Source: Ferruginibacter sp.
GTDB lineage: Bacteria; Bacteroidota; Bacteroidia; Chitinophagales; Chitinophagaceae
DNA: 60,788 bases
NCBI GenBank assembly: GCA_025352695.1
Contig: JANXSK010000078.1
Coordinates: 1-60,788, forward strand
Direction of reading: 5' to 3'
This document shows, piece after piece, positions 37,068 through 46,401 of the stretch (its first letter is position 1; each line of letters opens with the position of its first letter). The notes beneath the pieces were generated by a model. That model was given only the letters and a program-made list of their open reading frames with translations. It had not been told where the DNA came from and made no database searches. The translations under genes were made by a program, and so were the position numbers.

Positions 37068-39050
37068 TTATTTCAAATACTCCCCAAACCATTTTAAATA
37101 TCTTTCATATCTATCAACCTGGTAAGAGGGTTTGGTGATGCCATGAAATTGTCCCGGGTAGATAATTAGTTGCGCAGGTATACCCAATGATTTTAATGCC
37201 TGGTACATTTGTTCTGCTCCTGCCGTTGGTACGTTAAAATCTTTTTCACTCGCCATAAACATGGTGGGCGTTTTTATCTTATCAGCTTTAAAGAATGGGT
37301 AAGAAAGATCTAACCATTTTTTAGTGTTTTTCCAGGGAGTACCCAATTCGGTTTCATATTGTGTAACATATTGGTCTACGCCATACATGGTTAATTGCAG
37401 CGAACTGCCTGCGCCACTTGCAGCTGCTTTAAAACGCGTATCCGAAGCAATGGTATAGTTGGTTAAAATACCACCATAACTCCATCCGCCGATGCCCATA
37501 TTTTTTTCATCTGCAATGCCTTTTTCAACAAGGTAATTGGCAGCACCTAAAATATCCTGTACTTCTTTGTTGCCCCAATCTGCGTAGATGGCTTTGGTAA
37601 AATTGACACCTCTACCATTGCTGCCCCTGTAATTTACACCTGCCACTGCATAACCGCCACTGGCAAGCATTTGTCTGGTTATATCAAATTCGTAATTATC
37701 CTGCGCAACAGGTCCGCCATGTATAAAAAGAATTAAAGGTAATTTTTGACCTGCAGCAACTGTTGTTGGCCGATACAAAATATTGGAAATTTTAGTACCA
37801 TCTTTACTTATAGAAGTAAATCCTTCCACGGTAGCAAACTGTATTGCATTTACAAAAGAATCTTGTACATGCGTTAATCTTCTTACAACATTGTTTTCAA
37901 TGGCATAAATTTCTGTGGGCAGTTGCGGCGCACTCATTAATGTAACCAGTGCATCTGAAGCCGGAGATCTTTCAATTTCAGCATACACTTTTTCTCCAGC
38001 TGCAATTGTTTCAATCGTATTGCCTTCAACAGTCAATTTTGCAACGTATTGTTTACGATCATCTTCAACTAAAAAAGTTAATTGCCGGCTATCTTTTGTC
38101 CATTGTATATTGCTTACTGGCCTATTTAAAGCACCTGCTAATAATTGGGGAGTTCCACCTGTTGCAGGTATTACTGCCATATTACTTTGGCCATACATGG
38201 TAAAGTTGAGGTTGCTGGAAGAACTTGCATAAGCAATCCATTTACCATCAGGGCTCCATTGAGGATTTATATCAGCACCAGCCCAGGTTGTTAATTGTTT
38301 CATCGCAGCGCCGGCGGTGGCATCCATTACCCAGATATCAGTATTCCCATTCCTGTCTTTATCAGTACTGCGGTTGCTTACAAATGCTAATTGTTTATTA
38401 TCCGGGCTCCAGGCAGGGGATACTTCATCAAAATTTCCTTTGGTTAAAGTATCCGTCTTTTTTGTGTTGATATCAAAAATGTACAAGTGTGTATATCGGT
38501 TTTCAACATATCCTTTTATATCTTTTTTAAACTGGTAACGATCCATAACAAACGGAGTCCTGGTTTTAGATTTAGCAGTATCTGTAAAATCCTGATCCTG
38601 TATACTCAAGGCAATTTTTTTACCATCCGGGCTCCACACATACTCCGCAAGATCTCCTTTAAAACTGGTAATTTTTTTAGCTTCACCACCCCTTGTGTCC
38701 AACAACCAAATTTGGGCAACCTTTTCAGCATTTCTGTCAGAAACAAAAGAAAGGTATTTACCATCCGGGCTCCAGCGGGGCGTAGTTTCACCATCTTCAG
38801 TATTGGTTAATTGTACCGTTTGTGCTCCATCCCAACTTACCATCCATACATCACTATTGAGCTTGTCTTTTGCTGAGTCTACAGTACTCACCGTATATGC
38901 AACCCATTTTCCATCGGGAGATACCTGTGCTTCATCAATAGATTTTAATAAATAAACATCGCTGGGTTTTAAAGATCTTTTTGCAGTATTTTGTGCAGAT
39001 AGATTCAAACATATTGTAGATAGTAAAAGAAAAGAGCAGGCAAATTTCAT
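37068..39050 (-). CDS. Secreted S9-family serine peptidase (prolyl oligopeptidase / acylaminoacyl type)
   Basis: 660 residues with signal peptide (MKFACSFLLLSTICLNLSAQ). A beta-propeller of WSPDGK-type repeats (PRWSPDGKYLSF, YVWSPDGKKIAL, PAWSPDNKQLAF, PQWSPDGKWIAY; about 40-400) is followed by the alpha/beta-hydrolase domain. The nucleophile Ser sits in GIGGWSYGGILTN, the catalytic His in GQFHGI near the C-terminus, and the Asp probably in MASEKDFNVPT. It cleaves short peptides in the periplasm. Monocistronic. Confidence 0.94.
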   Translation of the reverse strand: MKFACSFLLLSTICLNLSAQNTAKRSLKPSDVYLLKSIDEAQVSPDGKWVAYTVSTVDSAKDKLNSDVWMVSWDGAQTVQLTNTEDGETTPRWSPDGKYLSFVSDRNAEKVAQIWLLDTRGGEAKKITSFKGDLAEYVWSPDGKKIALSIQDQDFTDTAKSKTRTPFVMDRYQFKKDIKGYVENRYTHLYIFDINTKKTDTLTKGNFDEVSPAWSPDNKQLAFVSNRSTDKDRNGNTDIWVMDATAGAAMKQLTTWAGADINPQWSPDGKWIAYASSSSNLNFTMYGQSNMAVIPATGGTPQLLAGALNRPVSNIQWTKDSRQLTFLVEDDRKQYVAKLTVEGNTIETIAAGEKVYAEIERSPASDALVTLMSAPQLPTEIYAIENNVVRRLTHVQDSFVNAIQFATVEGFTSISKDGTKISNILYRPTTVAAGQKLPLILFIHGGPVAQDNYEFDITRQMLASGGYAVAGVNYRGSNGRGVNFTKAIYADWGNKEVQDILGAANYLVEKGIADEKNMGIGGWSYGGILTNYTIASDTRFKAAASGAGSSLQLTMYGVDQYVTQYETELGTPWKNTKKWLDLSYPFFKADKIKTPTMFMASEKDFNVPTAGAEQMYQALKSLGIPAQLIIYPGQFHGITKPSYQVDRYERYLKWFGEYLK

Positions 39051-39208
39051 TATAATTAATTTTTGTAAATGGATTTTTAAAAATAGTTGCTTTCGCTTGA
39101 TATATGAAATTATTTATTGGCAATACAGTAGGTAGCCTGTTAAGTAGTTGCAGTTGCTAAAACAATAGGTCGTTTACAATTATTATAATGGTAATAAAAT
39201 TGATTGTT

Positions 39209-39946
39209 ATGAAACTAAAAATGATGCTCTTGCTATTTATTTGCAGTAGTTGCTTTGCCAAATGCAATTCACAGCAAAAAGCTCCTGTAGTAAAAATAAC
39301 TGTGGATACAGGGTATACGTATCACAATGGTTCTGTTGATGGCATTGGTAAATTTTACCTGAGTAGAGAAATAGCGCATGTAATGGGTGCTTCTGGCAGT
39401 GAATGGCTGGAAAGAGATGACAGAAACAAAGAAGAGAATACCAATCTTGCCATAAAAAAAATAAGCGTACCACCTGACGGAGTTATAGCAGATATTGGTG
39501 CAGGAACGGGTTATTATAGTTTTAGGTTATCGGCTAAAGTGCCCAGAGGAAAAGTTTATGCGGTGGAGGTACAAGATGAAATGATTGGTTATTTAAGGGA
39601 TAAAAAAAAGGCATTAAAAGATACCCTTGTCGAGATTGTAAAAAGCTCATCGCTTTCTCCAAACCTGCCCGAAAATAGTATTGATTTGGCAATAATGGTA
39701 GATGTGTATCACGAACTGGAATATCCAAAGGAAATGTTGCAAGCCATCCGAAAGGCGTTAAAAAAAGATGGAAAAATATTACTGCTTGAATATCGGGGTG
39801 AGGATCCGTCTGTGCCAATTAAAGCCTTGCATAAAACTACGGTGGCGCAACTAAATAGGGAGTTAATGGCCAATGGATTTAGATTAAATTACAAAGGAGA
39901 CTTTTTACCGATACAGCATTTTTTGTTGTATGAAAAAATCCAATAA
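39209..39946 (+). CDS. Exported class I SAM-dependent methyltransferase-like protein
   Basis: 245 residues from the ATG at 39209 (MKLKMMLLLFICSSC); seven codons upstream another ATG is possible. A hydrophobic N-terminus with two Cys looks like a signal peptide, but neither Cys has a clean lipobox. The rest is a Rossmann methyltransferase: motif I ADIGAGTGYYSFRLS, IDLAIMVDVYHELEYP and KDGKILLLEYRGED. Exported methyltransferase-like proteins recur in Bacteroidota, although S-adenosylmethionine is cytoplasmic, so either the N-terminus stays as an anchor or the activity is unusual. Stands alone, divergent from the S9 peptidase. Confidence 0.8.
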   Translation: MKLKMMLLLFICSSCFAKCNSQQKAPVVKITVDTGYTYHNGSVDGIGKFYLSREIAHVMGASGSEWLERDDRNKEENTNLAIKKISVPPDGVIADIGAGTGYYSFRLSAKVPRGKVYAVEVQDEMIGYLRDKKKALKDTLVEIVKSSSLSPNLPENSIDLAIMVDVYHELEYPKEMLQAIRKALKKDGKILLLEYRGEDPSVPIKALHKTTVAQLNRELMANGFRLNYKGDFLPIQHFLLYEKIQ

Positions 39947-39996
39947 ATGCGCCTGCAAAATGCGCACTTTGCAAATAAATAAATAAACCCGGAAGT

Positions 39997-40938
39997 TTAT
40001 TTTACCCTGCTGAATAAAATGCCTAGCCAGCCACCGATTTCCATCATCCAGGCAATGCCTAAGTGTACCAATAAACCACCCCAAATACTTCGGGTGTTGT
40101 AGGCCACAATGCCTAATAAAGTGCCGCCAAAAAAACTGCTGATGGCTTCGCCCATTGGTTTACCTAAATGAATGGTACAGTAAAAACAGGCTACTGGAAT
40201 TATGCAATGTAGTCCGCAGATACGCAGGAGTGCCAGTATTAAAAACCCTCTAAAGAAAAATTCAATACTTACAAAATCAAGCCCGTAGCACAATTCAAAA
40301 ACCACATATTGCCATTTATCAGTCCAACTATTTAGCGGTATTTGATGCAGTAATTTTGCTTTGGGATAAACCTGTAAAAAATCATTTTGAGTGCTGGCAA
40401 GGACAATTACCGGAACCATAATTAATAGCATTAGTAGATATGATTTTACATCATTTAAAGGCTTTGTGCCATAAAATGGCTGAAGGGCGCTATCTTTTAG
40501 TAGCCAAACTAAAAAGACGGGTATTAGTAAAACAAAAACCTTTACCACCCAATTGATGCAATGCTTGTAAAAAGCCCTGTCTGCCCCCGTCCATTTGTTG
40601 TTAATCCATATTTCCTGCCAGTCAAAATTTACCCTAAAAGAAAAAAAAGCAGGAGCCAATAAAAGGATGGCCCAAAACCAGCCATTTTTATAATAGTGAC
40701 AATCTTTATAAAAAAATAATTGAAAAAAAAAGGCAGTAGCAAATGGGATAAAGTAGAGTAAATAATAAGCTGTAAAACCAGCCAATAGAGTTTTGCCTGA
40801 AGCAACATACTTCTTTTCAAGGCCATGCCAGTAGTTTAGGTAAATAATTGCACCACATAAAACAACGACCAGCACAAAATACCGCCAGTTAAATTCTTTA
40901 ATGTAAAAATCTTTCAGGTATTTAAAAACAGTATTCAG
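39997..40938 (-). CDS. CPBP-family intramembrane protease (probable CTG start)
   Basis: 313 residues if begun at the CTG at 40938, eight bases after the obg stop; the GTG at 40875 would cut 21 residues. The extra stretch (NTVFKYLKDFYIKEFNWRYF) matches the usual N-terminus of this Bacteroidota family (xxYLKDFYxxxFN), and no ATG, GTG or TTG lies between the preceding in-frame stop and it. About eight membrane segments. CPBP/Abi motifs: SIEFFFRGFLI (motif 1, only one Glu), FYCTIHLGKP (motif 2) and HLGIAWMMEI (motif 3). A putative membrane protease, substrate unknown. Confidence 0.8.
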   Translation of the reverse strand: MNTVFKYLKDFYIKEFNWRYFVLVVVLCGAIIYLNYWHGLEKKYVASGKTLLAGFTAYYLLYFIPFATAFFFQLFFYKDCHYYKNGWFWAILLLAPAFFSFRVNFDWQEIWINNKWTGADRAFYKHCINWVVKVFVLLIPVFLVWLLKDSALQPFYGTKPLNDVKSYLLMLLIMVPVIVLASTQNDFLQVYPKAKLLHQIPLNSWTDKWQYVVFELCYGLDFVSIEFFFRGFLILALLRICGLHCIIPVACFYCTIHLGKPMGEAISSFFGGTLLGIVAYNTRSIWGGLLVHLGIAWMMEIGGWLGILFSRVK

Positions 40939-40945
40939 TGCTAAA

Positions 40946-41950
40946 TTATTTTTGTTCCTGTTGGTTCATTACCGACCATAACAAATCTTTTAGTTCTGGT
41001 ATTCCTTGTCCGGTAACCGATGAAATAAAAATATGAGGAATTTTTTTAGGTAATTCTTTTGCAATGCCAGCCTTTAATTCATCATCAAGCATATCACTTT
41101 TGCTAACGGCAATTACAAAATCTTTTTGCAGCATTTCGGGATTGTATTGCTCTAGTTCGTTTACTAATATTTCAAATTCCTTTTTATGATCGGCACAATC
41201 TGACGGTATTAAAAAAAGCAAGATAGAATTGCGTTCGATATGTCGTAAAAACCGGTGGCCTAAACCTTTGCCTTCTGCTGCTCCTTCAATAATACCAGGT
41301 AAATCTGCGATGCAAAAACTCTTGCCATCTCTATATTCTACCATGCCTAATTGCGGTACCAGGGTAGTAAATGCATAGTCGGCAATTTTTGGCTTGGCTG
41401 CAGTAACAACGGAAAGTAAGGTTGATTTTCCTGCATTCGGAAAACCTACCAATCCAACATCAGCCAATACTTTTAGTTCCAACAATTTCCAACCTTCAAT
41501 TCCATCTTCACCAGGTTGTGCATATTCCGGAGCTTGGTTGGTTGCTGTTTTAAAATTAGCATTCCCTAAACCTCCTCGTCCACCTTTTACCCAAATAACT
41601 TCCTGGCCATCTTCTAAAATTTCCACTTCTTTTACACCCGTCAACTCATCTTTAGCAATGGTACCAAGCGGCACTTCAATAATAATATCTTTTCCAAAAC
41701 GGCCGGTGCTGTTATTTTTACTACCAGATTCGCCATCTTCTCCCAATACAGTTTTATAATAACGAAGGTGTAATAAAGTCCACAATTGCGAGCTTCCTCT
41801 TAAAATAATATGTGCACCCCTACCGCCATCACCACCATCCGGACCCGCCATGGCATTGTATTTAGTACGCATAAAATGCCTGCTACCCGGGCCTCCATGA
41901 CCACTGCGGCAAAAAATTCTGATGTAATCTATAAAATTTGACTTTTCCAT
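40946..41950 (-). CDS. obg: GTPase Obg/CgtA
   Basis: 334 residues. The Gly-rich Obg fold ([37 protein letters not shown]) is followed by a G domain with P-loop [12 protein letters not shown], switch [18 protein letters not shown] (G3) and SKSD (G4). It lacks the C-terminal OCT domain, as is usual in Bacteroidota. Ribosome-associated GTPase for 50S assembly and stress response. Co-transcribed with the CPBP protease. Confidence 0.97.
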   Translation of the reverse strand: MEKSNFIDYIRIFCRSGHGGPGSRHFMRTKYNAMAGPDGGDGGRGAHIILRGSSQLWTLLHLRYYKTVLGEDGESGSKNNSTGRFGKDIIIEVPLGTIAKDELTGVKEVEILEDGQEVIWVKGGRGGLGNANFKTATNQAPEYAQPGEDGIEGWKLLELKVLADVGLVGFPNAGKSTLLSVVTAAKPKIADYAFTTLVPQLGMVEYRDGKSFCIADLPGIIEGAAEGKGLGHRFLRHIERNSILLFLIPSDCADHKKEFEILVNELEQYNPEMLQKDFVIAVSKSDMLDDELKAGIAKELPKKIPHIFISSVTGQGIPELKDLLWSVMNQQEQK

Positions 41951-42032
41951 TATTGCGGCAAAGGTCGGGGTTTTTAGGTTCTTTTAAGTATATAGTAAAA
42001 AAGCAACTAATGTACGAAGCGCTCAATATTAG

Positions 42033-42464
42033 TTACAAACTAACCAATGCTTTATTCGTTCTAAAGCAGGTTCCTTTAAAAAAAGCGATCATATAATTGT
42101 TTTGGTTGGTAACAGTTATGTGGTAAAGTCCTGTTGATTTCCCATTATGAATTTCATTGGCTTCGGCTGTTAAAATATCCCCGACCTGTACTGGTTTTAT
42201 AAAGTTGATAGCGGTATCCAATGCAACAGATAATACATTCCTGTTGGTGCAGGCATATGCAAAGCAACTATCCGACAACGAAAATGCAATACCACCATGC
42301 ACAATGCCAAGACCATTGATCATTTCTTTGCGTACCACCATTTTAATTTTGCTGTAACCTTCTTTAACTTCCAATATTTCTATACCCAGCCATTGGCTAA
42401 ATAAATCTTGTTTCAGGATCTGTGCAACTACTTTACCGGCTAATAAATCTGCGGCTGTTTTCAT
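42033..42464 (-). CDS. Hotdog-fold thioesterase, PaaI family
   Basis: 143 residues, single hotdog domain: MINGLGIVHGGIAFSLSDSC (active-site region with HGG and Asp), ALDTAINFIKPVQVGDIL and TGLYHITVTNQ. The PaaI group hydrolyses (hydroxyphenyl)acetyl-CoA and other thioesters; phenylacetate genes are not seen nearby, so specificity is open. 83 bp downstream of obg's start, same strand. Confidence 0.9.
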   Translation of the reverse strand: MKTAADLLAGKVVAQILKQDLFSQWLGIEILEVKEGYSKIKMVVRKEMINGLGIVHGGIAFSLSDSCFAYACTNRNVLSVALDTAINFIKPVQVGDILTAEANEIHNGKSTGLYHITVTNQNNYMIAFFKGTCFRTNKALVSL

Positions 42465-42724
42465 AATTATTTTTTAATTTTTACAAAGCGTATGCATTCT
42501 CAATTGTAAAACCCAACGTTGCTTAAAGATTTTTACGAAATTCTACCGGGCTGTTTTACTGATGGAAATAGTATTTTGTAATTCAGTAATACATATTCTA
42601 ACACCTTATTCATTTTTAAGTTATTGTGTAAGTTGATATGTGGTGGTAAGTTAGTAATAATTATATTTAACTTGTGGCATGCTTGCTTTGTAAATTATAA
42701 TTAAAGATATTATTTTGGTCGTCT
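42465..42724. other. Divergent spacer, nothing recognised
   Basis: 260 bp of AT-rich sequence between the thioesterase and SDR genes. No convincing TAnnTTTG box, hairpin or small gene was seen. Confidence 0.4.
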
Positions 42725-43504
42725 ATGTTAAAAAATAAAAAGATTGTTATCATTGGTGGTACTACAGGTATTGGCTTGTCCGCAGCAAAAGCTTTTGTTA
42801 ATGAAGGTGCAAATGTGGTGGTGGTTGGCAGAAATGCCGATAGTTGTGAAACAGCAATATTAATATTGGGGGAAGCCGCCATTGTTTACAATGGCGATGC
42901 GGCTAACCCAACAACTGCAGAGAAAGCCATTGAATTGTGTATACAAACCTTTGGCGATTTTGATGGGCTTTATCATGTTGCAGGCGGAAGCGGCAGAAAA
43001 TTTGGCGATGGTCCGTTGCATGAATTAACACTTGAAGGCTGGAACAAATCATTTGAAATAAATCTTACCGGCCTCATGCTATCTAATCAGGCCGCTATCA
43101 AAAAATTCAGGGCTTTGGATAAAGCTGGCACCATCCTCAATATGAGTTCAGTATTGGCTATTTCTCCTTCCCCAAAATATTTTGTAACGCATGCTTATGC
43201 TGCAGCTAAATCGGCGGTTATTGGTTTTACAAAATCAATTGCAGCCTATTATGCTTTTGATAATATTAGGGTTAATGTGTTGGCACCTGCGTTGGTAGAA
43301 ACGCCCATGTCTGCAAGAGCCAGTAAAGATGAAACCATTCTTGAATTTATAAAAACAAAGCAGCCATTGGATGGAGGAAGGAACGGCAAACCAGAAGACC
43401 TTGATGGTGCAGCAATTTATTTTATGTCAGATGCTTCAAAATTTACAACGGGGCAAACCCTTTATGTGGATGGCGGTTGGGATGTTTCAGAAGGGCAATA
43501 TTAA
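42725..43504 (+). CDS. Short-chain dehydrogenase/reductase (SDR)
   Basis: 259 residues, classical SDR: nucleotide-binding GGTTGIGLSAAKAF, active-site Ser in NMSSVLAIS, Tyr-x3-Lys in YAAAKSAVIG, C-terminal ASKFTTGQTLYVDGGW. Oxidoreductase acting on an unknown alcohol or ketone with NAD(P)H. A ROK kinase and a SIS-domain protein follow at short spacing, suggesting sugar or polyol metabolism, but this is inference. Confidence 0.92.
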   Translation: MLKNKKIVIIGGTTGIGLSAAKAFVNEGANVVVVGRNADSCETAILILGEAAIVYNGDAANPTTAEKAIELCIQTFGDFDGLYHVAGGSGRKFGDGPLHELTLEGWNKSFEINLTGLMLSNQAAIKKFRALDKAGTILNMSSVLAISPSPKYFVTHAYAAAKSAVIGFTKSIAAYYAFDNIRVNVLAPALVETPMSARASKDETILEFIKTKQPLDGGRNGKPEDLDGAAIYFMSDASKFTTGQTLYVDGGWDVSEGQY

Positions 43505-43518
43505 AATCATTTTACAAC

Positions 43519-44406
43519 ATGAAACTTGCAATAGGAATTGATGTAGGCGGTACAAACATTAAGGGTATTTTACTTAATGAAAAAGGAGAGATATTAAAAC
43601 AGCAGTACGCTGCTACCAAGGATGAACCGGGAAGTAAATGGCGGGAAAGTATTCTGGAAATGGTGCGTTCTTTAAAATTTGATTTGGATAAATCTGTTGA
43701 TGTGATTGGCTTATCCTGTCCTGGTTTTGCTGATGAAGTAAATAAATGCATTGCCCATTTACCAAACCGTTTAACAGGGGTAGAAAATTTTATTTGGGAA
43801 GACTATTTTGGCACCAGTACATTTGTAATAAATGATGCCCACGCTGCCCTGATAGCCGAAGCAAAATTTGGTGCTTTAAAAGGTTTTAAAAATGCCATTT
43901 TATTAACCCTTGGTACTGGCGTGGGAGGAGGCATTTTGATAAATGGAGAACTATACCAGGGCCTTAGTCAGATGGCTGGGCATTTTGGTCATACCTCTAT
44001 CAACCCTTATGATGACGAAACGAGTATTTTAGGAATGCCCGGCAGCCTGGAGTATGCCATCGGTAATTATTCTATCGAACGCAGATCGAGAGGACGCTAT
44101 AAATCTACTTACGAATTATTAAATGCATACCACGAAAAGAATTCTTATGCCACCTGGCTATGGCTCGATGCAGTAAGAAAACTTAGCTTAACCATCGCTT
44201 CTTTGGCCAATACCCTTTCTCCGGAAATTATAGTTTTGGCAGGCGGCATTACCAAAGCAGGCGATGCATTGTTTAAACCATTAAAGGAGTTTGTGGATAT
44301 GTATGAATTTAGACCTAAAGGAAAATTAACCATTATTAAAGAAGCCGCATTTAGTGATCTGTCAGGTGCAGTAGGTGCTGCAGCATTTGCTTTCAGTAAA
44401 ATCTAA
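43519..44406 (+). CDS. ROK-family sugar kinase-like protein lacking the zinc cysteines
   Basis: 295 residues from the ATG at 43519 (MKLAIGIDVGG), just downstream of the SDR gene. ATP-site motifs IGIDVGGTNIKG and TLGTGVGGGILINGE, and GHFGHTSI. The following segment, where ROK enzymes normally carry the zinc-binding CxCGxxGCxE, reads NPYDDETSILGMPGSLEYAI, with no cysteines. It has no DNA-binding N-terminus, so it should be a kinase (glucose, N-acetylglucosamine or N-acetylmannosamine type) rather than a repressor. The missing zinc site is seen in a minority of ROK proteins. Confidence 0.88.
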   Translation: MKLAIGIDVGGTNIKGILLNEKGEILKQQYAATKDEPGSKWRESILEMVRSLKFDLDKSVDVIGLSCPGFADEVNKCIAHLPNRLTGVENFIWEDYFGTSTFVINDAHAALIAEAKFGALKGFKNAILLTLGTGVGGGILINGELYQGLSQMAGHFGHTSINPYDDETSILGMPGSLEYAIGNYSIERRSRGRYKSTYELLNAYHEKNSYATWLWLDAVRKLSLTIASLANTLSPEIIVLAGGITKAGDALFKPLKEFVDMYEFRPKGKLTIIKEAAFSDLSGAVGAAAFAFSKI

Positions 44407-44421
44407 AGTCATTTTATTTAT

Positions 44422-45225
44422 ATGAGTTACACACAGGAATATTTAAAAAAATGCCAGGGTTTAATAGAAGCAGTTTCCCGTCAGGAAGCGAACATACTGG
44501 AAGTAGCCAACATTTTTTCTAAAACAATATTGGCAGGTCGAATGGTGCACCTTTTTGGTAGTGGCCATAGTAGGATTATGGTAGAAGAGATGTGGCCAAG
44601 ATATGGGTCCTTTCCTGGCTTTAATCCCATAGTAGAATTGTCGCTTACATTTCACAATCTGGTGGTAGGTGCAAACGGACAACGACAGGCCATGTTTATA
44701 GAAAATATGCCAGGATTGGCGGAGCAAATAATACGAAATTTCGATTTATCAAATGAAGATGCTGCGCTTATCATTTCTTCCTCTGGGTGCAATGTGGTGC
44801 CGATAGAAATGGCTGCACAGTTTCAAAAAAAAGGTATTAAAACCGTTGGTATTATTTCAAAAAATCATGCCGAGGTAAGTATAAGTAAAAGAGCAGATGG
44901 TTTAAAACTGCAGGATTTCTGTGATATTGTGTTGGATTCAGGCGCTCCGATTGGTGATTCAATGATTAAAATTGAAAACCTTGAAACACCTGTTGCGCCT
45001 GGTTCTACAATAGGCTCCTGCATGGTCATCAATTGTATAAAGGCAGAACTAGCCAACCTGTTAACCAAGGCAGGGCATCCGCCAAAAGTGCTAACTGCCG
45101 GTGTAGTAATTGGTGCAGATAAGGCTACTGAAATATTTCAGGCAGCTTATGATGAACATGCACACAGAATTTCAAGATTATATAATAAGGTAGGCATTCA
45201 GAGTTATGTTTCAGATAAAAACTAA
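44422..45225 (+). CDS. SIS-domain protein (UPF0309 type)
   Basis: 267 residues. One SIS domain (LFGSGHSRIMVEEMW, IISSSGCNVVPIEMAA, KTVGIISKNHAEVS, IVLDSGAPIGDSMI) resembling phosphosugar isomerase/deaminase families; overall it matches the UPF0309 proteins often called sugar isomerases. With the ROK kinase 15 bp upstream it suggests phosphorylation and then isomerisation of an amino sugar. The exact reaction is not known. Confidence 0.87.
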   Translation: MSYTQEYLKKCQGLIEAVSRQEANILEVANIFSKTILAGRMVHLFGSGHSRIMVEEMWPRYGSFPGFNPIVELSLTFHNLVVGANGQRQAMFIENMPGLAEQIIRNFDLSNEDAALIISSSGCNVVPIEMAAQFQKKGIKTVGIISKNHAEVSISKRADGLKLQDFCDIVLDSGAPIGDSMIKIENLETPVAPGSTIGSCMVINCIKAELANLLTKAGHPPKVLTAGVVIGADKATEIFQAAYDEHAHRISRLYNKVGIQSYVSDKN

Positions 45226-45315
45226 GTAACTTTTTTATATTAATATACTTCATTTAGGTACGAAATAAAGTAATGGACTTAATCTATAATTTAAATAAAA
45301 TTTTAAACCTTACAT

Positions 45316-46335
45316 ATGCAACCAATCCCAATTAAAACAACCGTTGTAGGCTCCTGGCCCTTTCCTGGTTGGTTAGAATTTGCTGCTGAAAATTTAGAAA
45401 AATTTGGTCCGGCAGATATAAATGAAATGATAGAAGATGCGGTGGTAAGTGCTATACACGACCAGGTAACAGCAGGGCTTGATGTGATTTCAGATGGGGA
45501 ACAAACCCGGCTTGATTTTAATCTTTCTTTTTATGGATTTATTAAAGGTATTGCTCCTAATTATACAGAAACAAGAAAGTTTGGTCCGCCAGCACACGAC
45601 CAAAGAGGCAAGCATACCATTGTTGAACTACTTACTGCACCAAAAGGTTTAGGTGTTGTTGAAGAATATAACAGGTTAAAAAGATTAGCACCTGAAGGCA
45701 AGATATTAAAGGCTTCTATACCCGGTCCCTACACACTTTCGGGCAGATTGTTGCCTGGTGAAATTTATAAAGATCGTTGGGAAATTACAGAATCAATATT
45801 ACCATTGGTGGCAAAAGAATTGGAAGATCTAGTTGCTGCCGGGGCTAAAGAAATTTGTATTGATGAACCTTCTATGTCTTGTTACGCCTATAAAGAAGAT
45901 ACCAAACGTTTTGTAGATATTTTTAACAGAACAGTAAAGGGCATTGTAGGTAAAACTAGGATTGGAACACATTTATGTTTTGGAAATTATAAAGGTCGTT
46001 CAGTTGGCAAAAAAACAATTGCTCCTATGTTGCCTGATTTTCTTGATTTAACAGTAGATGAGCTGCACTCAGAAATGACAGTACTCAACTTTGCTGAAAT
46101 TCATTTGTTGGAGCGATTTGCCGAAAAAATGGATGTGGCAGTAGGTGTAATTGATGTAAAAAGTTATTATATAGAAACGGTAGAAGATATTAAGGAAAGA
46201 ATAGCAACCTGTTTAAAATACATACCAGCAGAAAAGTTAGCAGTAGCATCAGATTGTGGGATGTCGCAAACAGCACGTTGGGCGACAAAGCAAAAAATTG
46301 CCAACATGTGTATGGCCGCAAAATCAATGAGGTAA
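45316..46335 (+). CDS. Cobalamin-independent methionine synthase-like protein, catalytic domain only
   Basis: 339 residues, alignable to the C-terminal (catalytic) half of MetE but without its N-terminal half. Zinc ligands plausibly His and Cys in GTHLCFGN and Cys in ASDCGMSQTAR; KTTVVGSWPFPG, LDVISDGEQTRLDF and CIDEPSMSCY match the family. Core-MetE proteins include folate-independent methionine synthases and other C1/thiol methyltransferases. The MBL hydrolase follows at 66 bp. Which methyl donor and acceptor it uses is unknown. Confidence 0.85.
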   Translation: MQPIPIKTTVVGSWPFPGWLEFAAENLEKFGPADINEMIEDAVVSAIHDQVTAGLDVISDGEQTRLDFNLSFYGFIKGIAPNYTETRKFGPPAHDQRGKHTIVELLTAPKGLGVVEEYNRLKRLAPEGKILKASIPGPYTLSGRLLPGEIYKDRWEITESILPLVAKELEDLVAAGAKEICIDEPSMSCYAYKEDTKRFVDIFNRTVKGIVGKTRIGTHLCFGNYKGRSVGKKTIAPMLPDFLDLTVDELHSEMTVLNFAEIHLLERFAEKMDVAVGVIDVKSYYIETVEDIKERIATCLKYIPAEKLAVASDCGMSQTARWATKQKIANMCMAAKSMR

Positions 46336-46401
46336 AATAGTTACATCGAATTTTAGTAACATTTTACAGTTGTTTTTTATCATACACAATAAGAAAGATC
46401 A

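Noticed and set aside
38240..38780. Repeated CATCCGGGCTCCA words as a DNA repeat array
   Set aside because: They encode the WSPDGK blades of the S9 peptidase propeller and are spaced by protein structure, not a DNA repeat.
37915..38810. Several plus-strand frames opposite the S9 peptidase gene
   Set aside because: They mirror the repeated WSPDGK propeller codons and are shadows.
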